Below, in pieces: positions 25,650 through 34,866 of a stretch of DNA of 64,000 nucleotides. The translations under genes and the position numbers were made by a program. The stretch is from the NCBI GenBank assembly GCA_965219965.1, contig OZ244796.1, positions 620,001 through 684,000 of the forward strand, written 5' to 3'. The number at the start of each line of letters is the position of its first letter. Within the stretch, counting starts at the first letter, position 1. Below the pieces are notes generated by a model. The model searched no databases. It was not told the origin of the DNA and saw only the letters and a list, made by a program, of their open reading frames with translations. Source of the stretch: G965219965 sp965219965 (GTDB lineage: Bacteria > Pseudomonadota > Alphaproteobacteria > RS24).

Positions 25650-26120
25650 ATGCGGCCTATAACACAAAAAACAAAAACCCTCACCATTTGCCTTTTGCTT
25701 TTCAGCCTATCGGCTTGTGCGCCAGTTTTGCATAATCGTGGCTATGTTTTTAATGATAAAGTTTTAGAAGAAATTAACAAAGGTACAACTAATAAGGAAA
25801 TGGTGCGTAACATTATGGGAACGCCAAGCAGTGTCGCCACGGTTGACGGCAGTGCTTATTATTATATCGCCTCACGGTTTGAAACTTATACTTACAAAGC
25901 CCCCAAAGAAACAAGACGGCGCATTGTGGCCATTTATTTTGACGATAATGATATTGTCAAAGACATTGCCCATTACGGGTTAGAAGATGGCAACATTGTT
26001 GATTTTGTCAAAGCCGAAACCGTTACCCGTGGTAAGGAGTTAACTTTGCTAGACCAACTCTTTGGCAATATTGGCCGCTTTAGTTCACCCGAAGGCGTGG
26101 ACGGCTCTGGCACGCCGTAA
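25650..26120 (+). CDS. bamE: BamE/SmpA-family outer-membrane lipoprotein
   Basis: About 156 residues from the ATG at 25650. This start gives a clean lipoprotein signal (MRPITQKTKTLTICLLLFSLSAC). The frame also opens at ATG 25611, but that adds 13 residues that would spoil the signal. The BamE core is visible in KGTTNKEMVRNIMGTPSSVATVDGSAYYYIASRFE and the following beta strands. BamE stabilises the BamA-BamD outer-membrane protein assembly machine. Divergent from the bc1 chaperone and convergent with hppA, with only 2 bases between the ends. Confidence 0.92.
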   Translation: MRPITQKTKTLTICLLLFSLSACAPVLHNRGYVFNDKVLEEINKGTTNKEMVRNIMGTPSSVATVDGSAYYYIASRFETYTYKAPKETRRRIVAIYFDDNDIVKDIAHYGLEDGNIVDFVKAETVTRGKELTLLDQLFGNIGRFSSPEGVDGSGTP

Positions 26121-26122
26121 AA

Positions 26123-28234
26123 TTAATGCGCCAAAATCGCCAATAAAAGCAAAGCAACAATATTGGTAATTTTAATCATCGGGTTCACGGCTGGCCCTGC
26201 TGTATCCTTATACGGATCGCCAACCGTATCACCCGTAACGGCAGCTTTATGGGCTTCGGAGCCTTTGCCGCCATGATGGCCGTCTTCAATATATTTCTTG
26301 GCATTATCCCATGCCCCACCGCCTGCGGTCATAGATAGCGCGACAAACAAGCCAGTGACAATCACACCCAAAAGCATTGCCCCCAGAGCCGAGAAAGCCG
26401 CCGAGCGGTCAGCAATTTGTTCAATAACCAAATATAAAACCACGGGCGAAAGAACAGGCAAAAGTGATGGCACAATCATTTCCTTAATCGCCGCCCGTGT
26501 TAGCAAATCAACAGCCGCCTTATAATCAGGCTCTTCCGTTCCCTTCATAATGCCAGGTTTTTCTTTGAACTGGCGGCGCACTTCTTCAACAATCGCCCCG
26601 CCCGCACGGCCAACGGCCATCATGCCCATTGCACCAAATAAATATGGCAATAGCCCGCCAATAAACAGACCAGCCACGACATAAGGATTAGATAATGAGA
26701 AATCAACGCTTACACCTGCAAAATAGCTATATGTATCGGCATTGGCGGCGAAATAATTTAGGTCTTCCGTATAGGCGGCAAATAGAACCAATGCCCCCAA
26801 ACCTGCCGAACCAATCGCATAGCCTTTAGTGACAGCTTTGGTCGTATTGCCGACCGCATCTAGCGCGTCCGTAGTGTTGCGTACATCTTCGGGCAGTTCC
26901 GCCATTTCGGCAATACCGCCCGCATTATCTGTAACTGGCCCAAATGCGTCTAATGCCACAACCATGCCCGCCAAAGACAGCATGGTGGAAACGGCAATGG
27001 CAATGCCAAACAAGCCCGCAAGATTATAGGTCGCCAATATGCCGCCAACAATGACGAGTGCCGGCAAGGCTGTTGCTTCCATGGAAACGGCCAGCCCTTG
27101 AATAACATTTGTGCCGTGACCTGTTTCGGAAGATGCGGCGACCGATTTAACGGGACGATAATTCACGCCCGTATAATATTCGGTAATCCAAATAATCAGA
27201 CCCGTAATCACCAGCCCCAACACGCCGCAAATATATAAATCAAAACCAGAAAAGGACAAATCACTGCCCACTGTGCGAATAACATCCAGCCCAATAACCC
27301 CATCTGTGACGAAATATAAAGCCCCCAAAGACAGCACAGCTGAAGCGATAAAGCCCTTATAAAGCGCGCCCATAATAGAATTATTGGCACCTAAGCGGAC
27401 AAAGAAAGTGCCAATAATAGAAGTCACAATACAACTTGCGCCAATGGTAAGCGGGTAAAGCATCAAATCTGGTGCGCCTTGGAAGAAAATCGCGGCCAGC
27501 ACCATAGTGGCCACAATGGTCACAGCATAGGTTTCAAACAAATCCGCCGCCATGCCAGCACAATCGCCGACATTATCGCCGACATTATCGGCAATGGTTG
27601 CTGGATTGCGTGGGTCATCTTCGGGAATACCTGCTTCAACCTTGCCGACCAAGTCACCGCCTACATCTGCGCCTTTGGTGAAAATCCCACCGCCGAGACG
27701 GGCAAAAATAGAAATCAGCGACGCACCAAAGCCGAGCGCAACTAATGCGTCAATCACTTGGCGCGATGAAGCAGCCAGTCCAAGCGGACCAGTCAGAATA
27801 TAAAAATAAACAGCCACAGAAAGCAAAGCTAATCCCGCAACCAACATGCCCGTTACCGCACCAGAACGAAAAGCAACCGCTAATCCGCCCGCAAGGCTTT
27901 CACTGGCCGCTTGGGTTGTGCGGACATTAGCGCGAACAGAAACCAACATGCCGACATAACCTGCCAGACCAGAAAGCGTTGCGCCGATAATGAATCCAAC
28001 CGAAACTTTAATACCGAGCAGATAAGCAACCAGCGCGGCAATCACCACGCCGACAAATGCAATGGTGCGATATTGCCGATTAAGATAGGCACTCGCGCCC
28101 GATTGAATGGCTGATGCAATTTCCTGCATCCGTTCATTGCCTGCACTGGCGGCAAGAATACTGCGAATGGCCCATATGCCGTAAAGAATGGCCAACACGC
28201 CTGCACCGATAATAAGCATCATAGCTGTACTCAT
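26123..28234 (-). CDS. hppA: K+-independent proton-translocating pyrophosphatase
   Basis: 703 residues with about 16 membrane helices. The substrate loop DVGGDLVGKVEAGIPEDDPRNPA and DNVGDNVGDCAGMAADLFE bind Mg-pyrophosphate. In GNTTKAVTKGYAIGSAGLG the Lys after GNTT, and the Thr in TKG, place it with K+-independent H+ pumps; K+-dependent enzymes have Ala there. It uses pyrophosphate hydrolysis to export protons, conserving energy from biosynthesis. It stands alone between convergent bamE and the thiL-nusB-rib cluster. Confidence 0.97.
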   Translation of the reverse strand: MSTAMMLIIGAGVLAILYGIWAIRSILAASAGNERMQEIASAIQSGASAYLNRQYRTIAFVGVVIAALVAYLLGIKVSVGFIIGATLSGLAGYVGMLVSVRANVRTTQAASESLAGGLAVAFRSGAVTGMLVAGLALLSVAVYFYILTGPLGLAASSRQVIDALVALGFGASLISIFARLGGGIFTKGADVGGDLVGKVEAGIPEDDPRNPATIADNVGDNVGDCAGMAADLFETYAVTIVATMVLAAIFFQGAPDLMLYPLTIGASCIVTSIIGTFFVRLGANNSIMGALYKGFIASAVLSLGALYFVTDGVIGLDVIRTVGSDLSFSGFDLYICGVLGLVITGLIIWITEYYTGVNYRPVKSVAASSETGHGTNVIQGLAVSMEATALPALVIVGGILATYNLAGLFGIAIAVSTMLSLAGMVVALDAFGPVTDNAGGIAEMAELPEDVRNTTDALDAVGNTTKAVTKGYAIGSAGLGALVLFAAYTEDLNYFAANADTYSYFAGVSVDFSLSNPYVVAGLFIGGLLPYLFGAMGMMAVGRAGGAIVEEVRRQFKEKPGIMKGTEEPDYKAAVDLLTRAAIKEMIVPSLLPVLSPVVLYLVIEQIADRSAAFSALGAMLLGVIVTGLFVALSMTAGGGAWDNAKKYIEDGHHGGKGSEAHKAAVTGDTVGDPYKDTAGPAVNPMIKITNIVALLLLAILAH

Positions 28235-28282
28235 TTTTTATATCCTTCATTATTGATTTATGGGATTGGGTATATGTGACCC

Positions 28283-28305
28283 CGCCCCTTCATATGACAG
28301 GGGCG
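28283..28305. other. GC-rich hairpin between thiL and hppA
   Basis: CGCCCCT (28283-28289) pairs perfectly with AGGGGCG (28299-28305) around a 9-base loop. It lies downstream of the thiL stop and about 50-70 bases upstream of the hppA start, both on the minus strand. It may end the rib/thiL transcript or sit in the hppA leader. No T-run follows on the minus strand, so terminator status is unsure. Confidence 0.3.
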
Positions 28306-28362
28306 AAAATGCCAAAAATGGCCTCAAAAGGCAACAGGCAGATGCGCTTAAACGTCAATTTT

Positions 28363-29292
28363 TCAAAAATGCTGCCAGCCTTGAAAAATGGGCGTATGGG
28401 TTTGGCCATCTGCCGTGACCAACCGAACGGCATCGCCCTGCACCACTTGACCAATGCGGGTGACGGCAACATCAAGGCTAGCGGCGATTTGAGCGATTTG
28501 AGCGCGGTCGGCAGGGTTGGCGGTCCAAATAAGCTCATAATCGTCACCACCAACAAGCTGCATATCACTCCTATCGGGCGCGGGGTCGGCTAAAGGAATA
28601 GCGACCAGCTGAATTTCCATGCCACAACCAGATGCTGTGCAAATATGGGTTAAATCGGCCAATAGCCCATCCGACACATCACTGGCGGCATGGCAAAGCG
28701 GTTGGAGCTTCTGCCCCAGCGCAAGGCGTGGCACAGGACGGCGATAATGGGTTGCATATATGGTTTCGCGTCCCGCTTTAGCGTCGGCCAGCCCGCACGC
28801 GCCACTGCCAATTTGCCCCGAAACATAAACATCATCATTTATTTTGGCATGGGCGCGTAAAGGAATTTGTCCGTTCGGCACGCGCCCGATAAGCGTAAGA
28901 GAAAAACACGCTCCTTGCGGCATGGCGACCGTATCACCGCCCAGCAAATTAAAATCGTAAATCTCCATCATTTCTTTTAACCCATAGGCGAATTTTGCAA
29001 CCCATTCTTCAGAGCAATTTTCAAATGGAGCGAAATTTAACAATCCATTCGTTGGAATCGCCCCCTTTGCGGCTAAATCGGATAAATTCACTGCACAAAG
29101 TTTGCAAGCAATATCATCGGGCGGCGTATCGGGCAAATAATGCACCCCTTCAACAATCATATCACTGGTAATGATAAGGTCTTGGCCATCGGGCGGTGGA
29201 TCAAGCCGCGCAACATCATCAAGCAGGGAAAAAGCTGATGGATTTTTTGCTAAGGGTGCGAAATATTTTGCAATCCAGTCAAATTCTTTCAT
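28363..29292 (-). CDS. thiL: Thiamine-monophosphate kinase
   Basis: 309 residues. Motifs LITSDMIVEGVHYLP, NLSDLAAKGAIP, GGDTVAMP and GDDYELIWTA belong to the ThiL/PurM fold that binds ATP and metal. It phosphorylates thiamine monophosphate to the active cofactor. It overlaps nusB by 4 bases (ATGA), completing the ribBA-ribH-nusB-thiL order common in proteobacteria. Confidence 0.97.
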   Translation of the reverse strand: MKEFDWIAKYFAPLAKNPSAFSLLDDVARLDPPPDGQDLIITSDMIVEGVHYLPDTPPDDIACKLCAVNLSDLAAKGAIPTNGLLNFAPFENCSEEWVAKFAYGLKEMMEIYDFNLLGGDTVAMPQGACFSLTLIGRVPNGQIPLRAHAKINDDVYVSGQIGSGACGLADAKAGRETIYATHYRRPVPRLALGQKLQPLCHAASDVSDGLLADLTHICTASGCGMEIQLVAIPLADPAPDRSDMQLVGGDDYELIWTANPADRAQIAQIAASLDVAVTRIGQVVQGDAVRLVTADGQTHTPIFQGWQHF

Positions 29293-29765
29293 GGACGTTG
29301 CTCTTGCGCCTTTTCTGTCGCCAGCTGGTCTAGCAAAGCATTGGCCATGCCCGCTTCTGGCCCATCAAAAAACGCATGGGCCATATCTGTATATTCAGAC
29401 ACAATTGCCTTGGGCGGCACATCTGAACAGCACAGCATTTCATACGCTCCAGCGCGCAACAAAGCACGCAAAGTGCTATCAAGGCGCGATAATTTCCAAT
29501 CATCGCGCAACATATCGCTCACATGCTTATCAATCAGGCTCTGCTCAGCAATAACGCCGCGCAATATGGTTTCAAAATACGCTGCATCAGCTTGCGGCAA
29601 ATTAATTTCATCACGCTCACCCATAGGGCGGTCAAGCCGATGGGCAACAAATTCACCTATCGTGTCTTCTAGGGAAGTTTTGGCAATATCCATTTGATAA
29701 AGAGCTTGGACAGCCAATATACGCGCCGCCGAGCGTGTATCATAATTTTCCGTCGGACGAGTCAT
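29289..29765 (-). CDS. nusB: Transcription antitermination factor NusB
   Basis: 158 residues, helical. RSAARILAVQALYQMDIA (about 11-28) is the RNA-binding N-terminus; ALLRAGAYEMLCCSDVPPKAIVSEYTDMAHAFF is the conserved C-terminal region. NusB with NusE binds boxA RNA in rRNA antitermination. The start overlaps the ribH stop by 4 bases. Confidence 0.97.
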   Translation of the reverse strand: MTRPTENYDTRSAARILAVQALYQMDIAKTSLEDTIGEFVAHRLDRPMGERDEINLPQADAAYFETILRGVIAEQSLIDKHVSDMLRDDWKLSRLDSTLRALLRAGAYEMLCCSDVPPKAIVSEYTDMAHAFFDGPEAGMANALLDQLATEKAQEQRP

Positions 29766-30211
29766 TTTTTGCCTCTGGAAAAATTATCGCTTATGCCTAT
29801 TAGAGCCAAACAGGCTTTAGCCGCATGGCCACCTTTATTTTTTTCATCTTTTTTGCACCGCGCCCATGCTTGAGCTTCATTATCTACCGTTTGAATGCCA
29901 TTGCCAATGGCCAGCCCTTGCCGTGTGCCTAAATCCATCAACCCACGCGCACTTTCGCGGCAAACAATTTCATAATGGGCTGTTTCGCCGCGTATCACCA
30001 CACCCAAAGCAATATAGCCGACATAATCTCTATCACTTTGGGCGGCGTGATAAATAGCGGTGGGAATTTCCAGCACGCCCGGTACTTCAATAATATCACA
30101 TTGATAGCTACCATCTTGTTTGATGGTTTCTTCTGCCCCTTCCAGCAATGACTTGGTTAATTCCTCATAAAAAGGCGCGGTGACAATTAAAATTTTTCTT
30201 ACGACCGTCAT
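29762..30211 (-). CDS. ribH: 6,7-dimethyl-8-ribityllumazine synthase
   Basis: 149 residues. The active-site region GVVIRGETAHYEIVCRESARGL and the later KNKGGHAAKACLALI match lumazine synthase, which joins the RibA/RibD-derived pyrimidine to the C4 unit made by RibB. It overlaps ribBA by 4 bases and nusB by 4 bases, so translation through ribBA-ribH-nusB-thiL looks coupled. Confidence 0.96.
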   Translation of the reverse strand: MTVVRKILIVTAPFYEELTKSLLEGAEETIKQDGSYQCDIIEVPGVLEIPTAIYHAAQSDRDYVGYIALGVVIRGETAHYEIVCRESARGLMDLGTRQGLAIGNGIQTVDNEAQAWARCKKDEKNKGGHAAKACLALIGISDNFSRGKK

Positions 30212-31341
30212 TTTCTTTGACCTTTGCTGTTTTTTTGCGCTCCAAAAATCGGGCGTTGGCCTGTCACTTCTATATCATATCCTTTCAACGCAACAATGGT
30301 TCTTGGTGTGTCGGATAAAAGCTCAATTTTATGCAATCCCAAATTGGCGATAATTTGTGCGCCCACGCCATATTCACGCAAACGAGTGGGCTTTTCGGTC
30401 GGGTCGCTTGGTTGCATGAAATCGGTAAAAGGTGTGGGCGACGTATTGCGGATAAGAACAAGCACGCCGCGCCCCTCTTCAGCGATTTTTTGCAAAGATT
30501 TTTTCAGCGTTTGCACTTTGGGCGAAGCGGTGGCGAAGAGGTCAACCAAAATATTTTCTGCATGCATACGCACAAGCACAGGATTGTCGCCAGAAATATC
30601 CCCTTTGACAAAAGCAATATGCTCTTCATTTTCCACCGTGTTACGGAACACTATCATTTTGAACATGCCGACATCGGTTAATTCCATATCCGTTTCATGG
30701 ATACGTTCCACCAAAGTATCATTGCGGCGGCGATAGGCAATCAAATCAGCAATGGTGCCAAGTTTCAATTTATGTTTTTGGGCAAAACGCACAAGGTCAG
30801 GCAGACGTGCCATTGTGCCATCATCATTCATAATTTCACAAATCACACCCGCCGGATACAGCCCAGCAAGGCGTGCCAAATCAACTGCCGCTTCGGTATG
30901 ACCGGCTCGCACTAATGTGCCGCCATTACGCGCCACAAGCGGGAAAACATGGCCAGGCGAGACAATATCGCCAGCATTTTTGGTCGGGTCAATGGCGACA
31001 GAAATCGTATGCGCACGGTCATGGGCGGAAATGCCAGTGGTCACGCCCTCACGCGCTTCAATAGAAACCGTAAAAGCGGTTTGATGGCGCGAACGATTTT
31101 TGCTGGACATAAGCTCAAGTTTAAGCGCATTGGCACGCACTTCGGTCATGGCCAAACAAATCAGTCCGCGCCCATGCTTGGCCATAAAATTCACCGCTTC
31201 AGGCGTGGCCATTTGTGCGGGAATAATTAAATCACCTTCATTTTCGCGGTCTTCGGCATCCACCAAAACAATCATTTTGCCATTGCGGACATCTTCAATT
31301 ACCTCTTCAATCGGTGCGATATGTTGTTTGAAATTATCCAT
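30208..31341 (-). CDS. ribB: DHBP synthase with degenerate GTP cyclohydrolase II domain (RibBX-like)
   Basis: 377 residues from ATG 31341, chosen for a GGAGG 9 bases upstream; the longer frame start at 31401 lies inside ribE. The N-terminal RibB half is intact: DAEDRENEGDLI (28-39) and GHTEAAVDLARLAG (147-160). The C-terminal half resembles RibA, but the zinc-binding cysteines of the HSECLTGD...RCDCG region are gone: the aligned stretch reads VRMHAENILVDLFATASPK (257-275). GTP cyclohydrolase II activity is therefore unlikely, and a separate RibA should exist elsewhere. It lies in ribD-ribE-ribB-ribH order; its start overlaps the ribE end by 8 bases. Confidence 0.93.
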   Translation of the reverse strand: MDNFKQHIAPIEEVIEDVRNGKMIVLVDAEDRENEGDLIIPAQMATPEAVNFMAKHGRGLICLAMTEVRANALKLELMSSKNRSRHQTAFTVSIEAREGVTTGISAHDRAHTISVAIDPTKNAGDIVSPGHVFPLVARNGGTLVRAGHTEAAVDLARLAGLYPAGVICEIMNDDGTMARLPDLVRFAQKHKLKLGTIADLIAYRRRNDTLVERIHETDMELTDVGMFKMIVFRNTVENEEHIAFVKGDISGDNPVLVRMHAENILVDLFATASPKVQTLKKSLQKIAEEGRGVLVLIRNTSPTPFTDFMQPSDPTEKPTRLREYGVGAQIIANLGLHKIELLSDTPRTIVALKGYDIEVTGQRPIFGAQKNSKGQRK

Positions 31342-31954
31342 TGCGGGAATCCTCCGCCGCCCTTTCCATTTGGTGCAACACATAGCGTGCCAAAAGGTCA
31401 ATTTCCAAATTCACGTGCTGGCCAATTTGTGCCTGCGCCCATGTTGTGACTTTCCAACTATGCGGGATTATATTAACCGTAAATTCCCGTCCCTGCACCT
31501 GATTAACAGTCAGCGATGTGCCATCTAATGTAATCGCCCCTTTGGGCGCGATGAATTTAATCAAATCCGTCGGTGCTTCAAAGCGCATAGAATGGCTATC
31601 GCCTTCGGGCGTAATATCCATAATTTTCGCCACGCCATCTACATGGCCTCCAACCATATGCCCGTCTAGCGCATCGCCAAGTTTGAGTGATTGTTCTAAA
31701 TTAAGTTTTGTGCCAACTACCCAGCCGCCTGCCGTGGTAACACTCAGCGTTTCATGAGACGCTTGCACGGCAAACCAATTTCCCTGCACGCCTGTGCCTT
31801 TATCAATAAGGGTTAAGCAAATACCCGCATGGGCAATAGACGCGCCAATATCCATATCGTCCACCGCATAGTTGGTGGCGATTTTGAATTTTGTGTCGCC
31901 CTGTTTTGTCACCTCAATGACTGTGCCAATATCGGTGATAATGCCTGTGAACAT
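31334..31954 (-). CDS. ribE: Riboflavin synthase alpha chain
   Basis: 206 residues from MFTGIITDIG (ATG 31954, with GGAG 12 bases before). The longer frame opening at 32059 lies inside ribD and is rejected. The two lumazine-binding repeats are visible (about 1-95 and 96-195), with NLEQSLKLGDALDGHMVGGHVDG joining them and KGAITLDGTSLTVN in the second. It dismutates two lumazines to riboflavin. The start region overlaps neither neighbour's active motifs; the ribD stop is 5 bases upstream. Confidence 0.96.
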   Translation of the reverse strand: MFTGIITDIGTVIEVTKQGDTKFKIATNYAVDDMDIGASIAHAGICLTLIDKGTGVQGNWFAVQASHETLSVTTAGGWVVGTKLNLEQSLKLGDALDGHMVGGHVDGVAKIMDITPEGDSHSMRFEAPTDLIKFIAPKGAITLDGTSLTVNQVQGREFTVNIIPHSWKVTTWAQAQIGQHVNLEIDLLARYVLHQMERAAEDSRNG

Positions 31955-31958
31955 GTCC

Positions 31959-33011
31959 CTATTCTCCAGAATTTTGTCGCCTGAACAAATATAAAGCATC
32001 TGGCGACCAATCCTCTTGCCCCGTAAGCTGGAATTTGGCGTTTTGCAGCAAATTTTCAAGCCCCATAAAATGCAAGTCGCTTTGCTCTATTATGGGCAAT
32101 TTATGCGGAGCGCGAAACCATGCAATTTCATCTACCAAATCTTCGGCCAAAAAGGCGCGGGCAAGAGTCGCCCCGCCCTCTAGCATCAACCTTGTCACAC
32201 CTTGCGCGGCCAGCGCATGTAACATTTCAGACGGGCTAGGCTGTGACAAAAGCGTAAAATCTTTAGCCTTAACCTCTTCAGCCGTCAGCCGAGAACGGGC
32301 GGCAACAAAACGGCGTGGTGAATAATTTTCCATGCCTGGCAGACGGCATGTCAAAGCTGGTGCGTCTATTTCAAATGTGCCGCGTCCGACTAATATAGCA
32401 TCATGCTCAGCGCGGATAAGATGCACCCGTCTTTGCGCCGCTTGGGCGGTAATTTGTGTTGGGTTTTCATTTGCCGTGCGCATCATGCCATTAGCGCAAG
32501 TGGCAATTTTAAGCGTTACCATGGGACGGTTTTGCGTGCGGTGCAAAACAAAGCCGCAATTCAAATGCGCCGCTTCTTGTGCCAATAGATTTTCTGTCAC
32601 CTCAATGCCCGCCGCCCGCAATTGCGCGATGCCCCGCCCGTTAACATTTTCATCAGGGTCGGTCATGGCCACCACCACGCGCTTTATGCCCGCCTTAATA
32701 AACGCGTCTGTGCAAGGCGATGTTTGACCGTGATGGGCGCATGGCTCAAGCGTCACATAAGCCGTCGCCTCTTGTGCGGCAGAACCCGCTTGCGCTAAGG
32801 CTTGTGTTTCCGCATGGGGTCGGCCGCCATCTGCCGTATGCCCACAGCCAATAACCACCCCGTCACGGATAATCACACAGCCCACTGCTGGATTAGGCGC
32901 GGTCTGCCCCAAAGCGCGGCGAGCCAACACCAAAGCATGGCGCATATAATTTTCATCGTGTTCTGACATCGTATTTTCCGCGCAGATAATATGCCGCGCC
33001 AAAGCTGTCAT
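31959..33011 (-). CDS. ribD: Bifunctional riboflavin deaminase/reductase RibD
   Basis: 350 residues. The N-terminal deaminase has the zinc motifs HAET and PCAHHGQTSPC; the reductase domain covers about 160-345 with LMLEGGATLARAFL. It performs the second and third steps after GTP ring opening. The ATG at 33011 overlaps the nrdR stop (ATGA), which favours coupled translation. An internal ATG at 32969 (MSEHDENYM) would also give a normal N-terminus. Confidence 0.95.
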   Translation of the reverse strand: MTALARHIICAENTMSEHDENYMRHALVLARRALGQTAPNPAVGCVIIRDGVVIGCGHTADGGRPHAETQALAQAGSAAQEATAYVTLEPCAHHGQTSPCTDAFIKAGIKRVVVAMTDPDENVNGRGIAQLRAAGIEVTENLLAQEAAHLNCGFVLHRTQNRPMVTLKIATCANGMMRTANENPTQITAQAAQRRVHLIRAEHDAILVGRGTFEIDAPALTCRLPGMENYSPRRFVAARSRLTAEEVKAKDFTLLSQPSPSEMLHALAAQGVTRLMLEGGATLARAFLAEDLVDEIAWFRAPHKLPIIEQSDLHFMGLENLLQNAKFQLTGQEDWSPDALYLFRRQNSGE

Positions 33012-33478
33012 TGCCCATCCGTTTCGGAAGAGTCTGGCATTTCGCCGAGGAAATTTTCAAAATCTTTTGCCTCACGGAAATCACGATAAACAGACGCAAA
33101 GCGCACATAGGCCACTTGGTCTAGCGCGAACAGCCCTTCCATCACCATTTCGCCGAGCATTTTGGCGGGTATTTCGCTTTCGCCTAAATTTTCCATGCGC
33201 CGAACAATGCCGCTAACCATGCGCTCCACCCTATCTTGCTCCACTGGACGCTTACGCAAAGCAATTTGCACCGAGCGCATGAGTTTATCGCGTTCAAATG
33301 GTACTTTTCGGCCAGAATTTTTTACAATGGTGAGTTCGCGCAACTGAATACGTTCAAATGTTGTGAACCGCCCGCCGCAATCTGTGCAATGCCGCCGTCG
33401 CCGGATAACTGTGCTGTCTTCTGTCGGGCGGCTATCCTTGACTTGCGTGTCATCATTACTGCAATAGGGGCAACGCAT
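33008..33478 (-). CDS. nrdR: Transcriptional repressor NrdR
   Basis: 156 residues from MRCPYCSNDD (ATG 33478, with GGGAG 8 bases upstream). The zinc ribbon has paired cysteines CPYC and CTDCG; the ATP-cone follows (about 48-138). NrdR represses ribonucleotide reductase genes in response to ATP/dATP. The gene sits between glyA (2-base gap) and ribD (4-base overlap), a conserved glyA-nrdR-ribD cluster. No nrd genes or paired NrdR boxes were noticed here. Confidence 0.97.
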   Translation of the reverse strand: MRCPYCSNDDTQVKDSRPTEDSTVIRRRRHCTDCGGRFTTFERIQLRELTIVKNSGRKVPFERDKLMRSVQIALRKRPVEQDRVERMVSGIVRRMENLGESEIPAKMLGEMVMEGLFALDQVAYVRFASVYRDFREAKDFENFLGEMPDSSETDGQ

Positions 33479-33480
33479 AA

Positions 33481-34803
33481 TTATCTCCCCTCTGGATAAA
33501 TGGGAAAACGCTGGCACAGCTCGGCCACGCCTGCCCGTGCGGTAGCTTCGGCTTCAGGGGCTTCTTCGCCCCCCTTTTCTGCCAGCGCGTCCAGCACTTC
33601 GGCCATTAAATGCCCAATTTTTTGAAACTCGGCCACGCCAAAGCCGCGTGATGTCGCCGCAGGTGTACCAAGCCGAACACCAGATGTTACCATGGGCTTT
33701 TCGGGATCAAATGGCACGCCATTTTTATTGCAAGTCATATGGGCGCGTTCCAAAACCACTTCGGCCAGTTGGCCTGTAAGTTTTTTCGGGCGCAAATCAA
33801 CCAACACCAGATGATTATCCGTGCCGCCAGAAACAATATCAAAGCCATGGCTTTTAAGTGTTTCGGCCAAAGCGCGGGCATTTTCCACCACGGCTTTAAT
33901 ATAGGTTTTATAAGCTGGTTGCAGTGCTTCACCAAAGGCCACAGCTTTGGCGGCAATGACATGCATTAAAGGGCCGCCCTGAATGCCAGGGAAAATGGCA
34001 GAGTTAAGTTTTTTGCCTAATGCTTCATCATCGGATAAAATCAACCCGCCGCGTGGGCCGCGCAAAGTTTTATGCGTGGTGCTGGTCACGACATGCGCAT
34101 GAGGAAGCGGACTCGGATGTGCGCCTGTTGCGACCAAGCCAGCAATATGCGCCATATCTACCATTAAATAAGCCCCATGCTTATCGGCAATTTCACGGAA
34201 GCGGGCAAAATCAATCACCCGCGAATAGGCAGACGCACCCGCAATAATTAATTTCGGTTTATGCTGTGCGGCTAATTTTTCTACTTCGTCAAAATCAATT
34301 AAATGGTCATCACGGCGCACACCATATTGCACCGCATTAAACCATTTGCCCGATTGGTTGGGTGCCGCCCCATGGGTTAAATGCCCACCCGCATCAAGCG
34401 ACATGCCTAAAATCGTATCATTAGGTTGTAGCAGAGCCTGCATCACGGCTTGATTGGCTTGCGAGCCAGAATTGGGCTGCACATTGGCATAGGCGCAATG
34501 GTAAAGTTTTTTAACCCGTTCCAAAGCCAGCATTTCGGCTTTGTCCACAAATTCACAGCCGCCATAATAACGCCGACCCGGATAGCCTTCAGCATATTTA
34601 TTGGTCAGCACTGAGCCTTGCGCTTCCAACACGGCTTGAGAAACGATATTTTCAGACGCAATCAGTTCAATTTGATTCTGTTGCCGCACACGTTCTTCGG
34701 CAATCGCCGACGCAACATCCGCATCGCGGCTGGCCAGTGATTGATGGAAAAAATCCTCTATTTCCGCATTTGTAGCGGTTGAATCAGGGGCAGACATAGA
34801 CAA
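33481..34803 (-). CDS. glyA: Serine hydroxymethyltransferase
   Basis: 440 residues. The PLP lysine lies in VTSTTHKTLRGPRGG, and N-terminal IELIASENIVSQAVLEAQGS with YAEGYPGRRYYGGCEFVD is the enzyme's signature. It converts serine and THF to glycine and methylene-THF. It is the likely first gene of glyA-nrdR-ribD-ribE-ribBX-ribH-nusB-thiL, and is divergent from hemB, whose pathway in alphaproteobacteria starts from glycine. Confidence 0.98.
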   Translation of the reverse strand: MSMSAPDSTATNAEIEDFFHQSLASRDADVASAIAEERVRQQNQIELIASENIVSQAVLEAQGSVLTNKYAEGYPGRRYYGGCEFVDKAEMLALERVKKLYHCAYANVQPNSGSQANQAVMQALLQPNDTILGMSLDAGGHLTHGAAPNQSGKWFNAVQYGVRRDDHLIDFDEVEKLAAQHKPKLIIAGASAYSRVIDFARFREIADKHGAYLMVDMAHIAGLVATGAHPSPLPHAHVVTSTTHKTLRGPRGGLILSDDEALGKKLNSAIFPGIQGGPLMHVIAAKAVAFGEALQPAYKTYIKAVVENARALAETLKSHGFDIVSGGTDNHLVLVDLRPKKLTGQLAEVVLERAHMTCNKNGVPFDPEKPMVTSGVRLGTPAATSRGFGVAEFQKIGHLMAEVLDALAEKGGEEAPEAEATARAGVAELCQRFPIYPEGR

Positions 34804-34814
34804 ACCTTTCTCAA

Positions 34815-34844
34815 CTTATATGCGCCTTTTAACAGACGGGTCAG
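34815..34844 (-). promoter_or_regulatory. Candidate glyA promoter
   Basis: Read on the minus strand: CTGACC (34844-34839), an 18-base spacer, and TATAAG (34820-34815), a 5-of-6 match to -10. Only about 11 bases separate the -10 from the glyA ATG at 34803, so the leader would be very short. Confidence 0.4.
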
Positions 34845-34850
34845 GATTAT

Positions 34851-34866
34851 CTACCATATATGGTAG
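34851..34866. promoter_or_regulatory. Perfect 16-bp palindrome (operator candidate) between glyA and hemB
   Basis: CTACCATATATGGTAG is identical to its reverse complement. It sits in the 154-base divergent gap, just upstream of the candidate glyA -35 element, where a dimeric regulator could act. A second inverted repeat, CTTATTT/AAATAAG (34910-34916 and 34926-34932), lies closer to hemB. The binding protein is unknown. Confidence 0.45.

Noticed and set aside
30208..33520. FMN riboswitch in the riboflavin cluster
   Set aside because: Genes overlap or are separated by a few bases, leaving no leader that could hold the structure, and no RFN-like sequence was seen.
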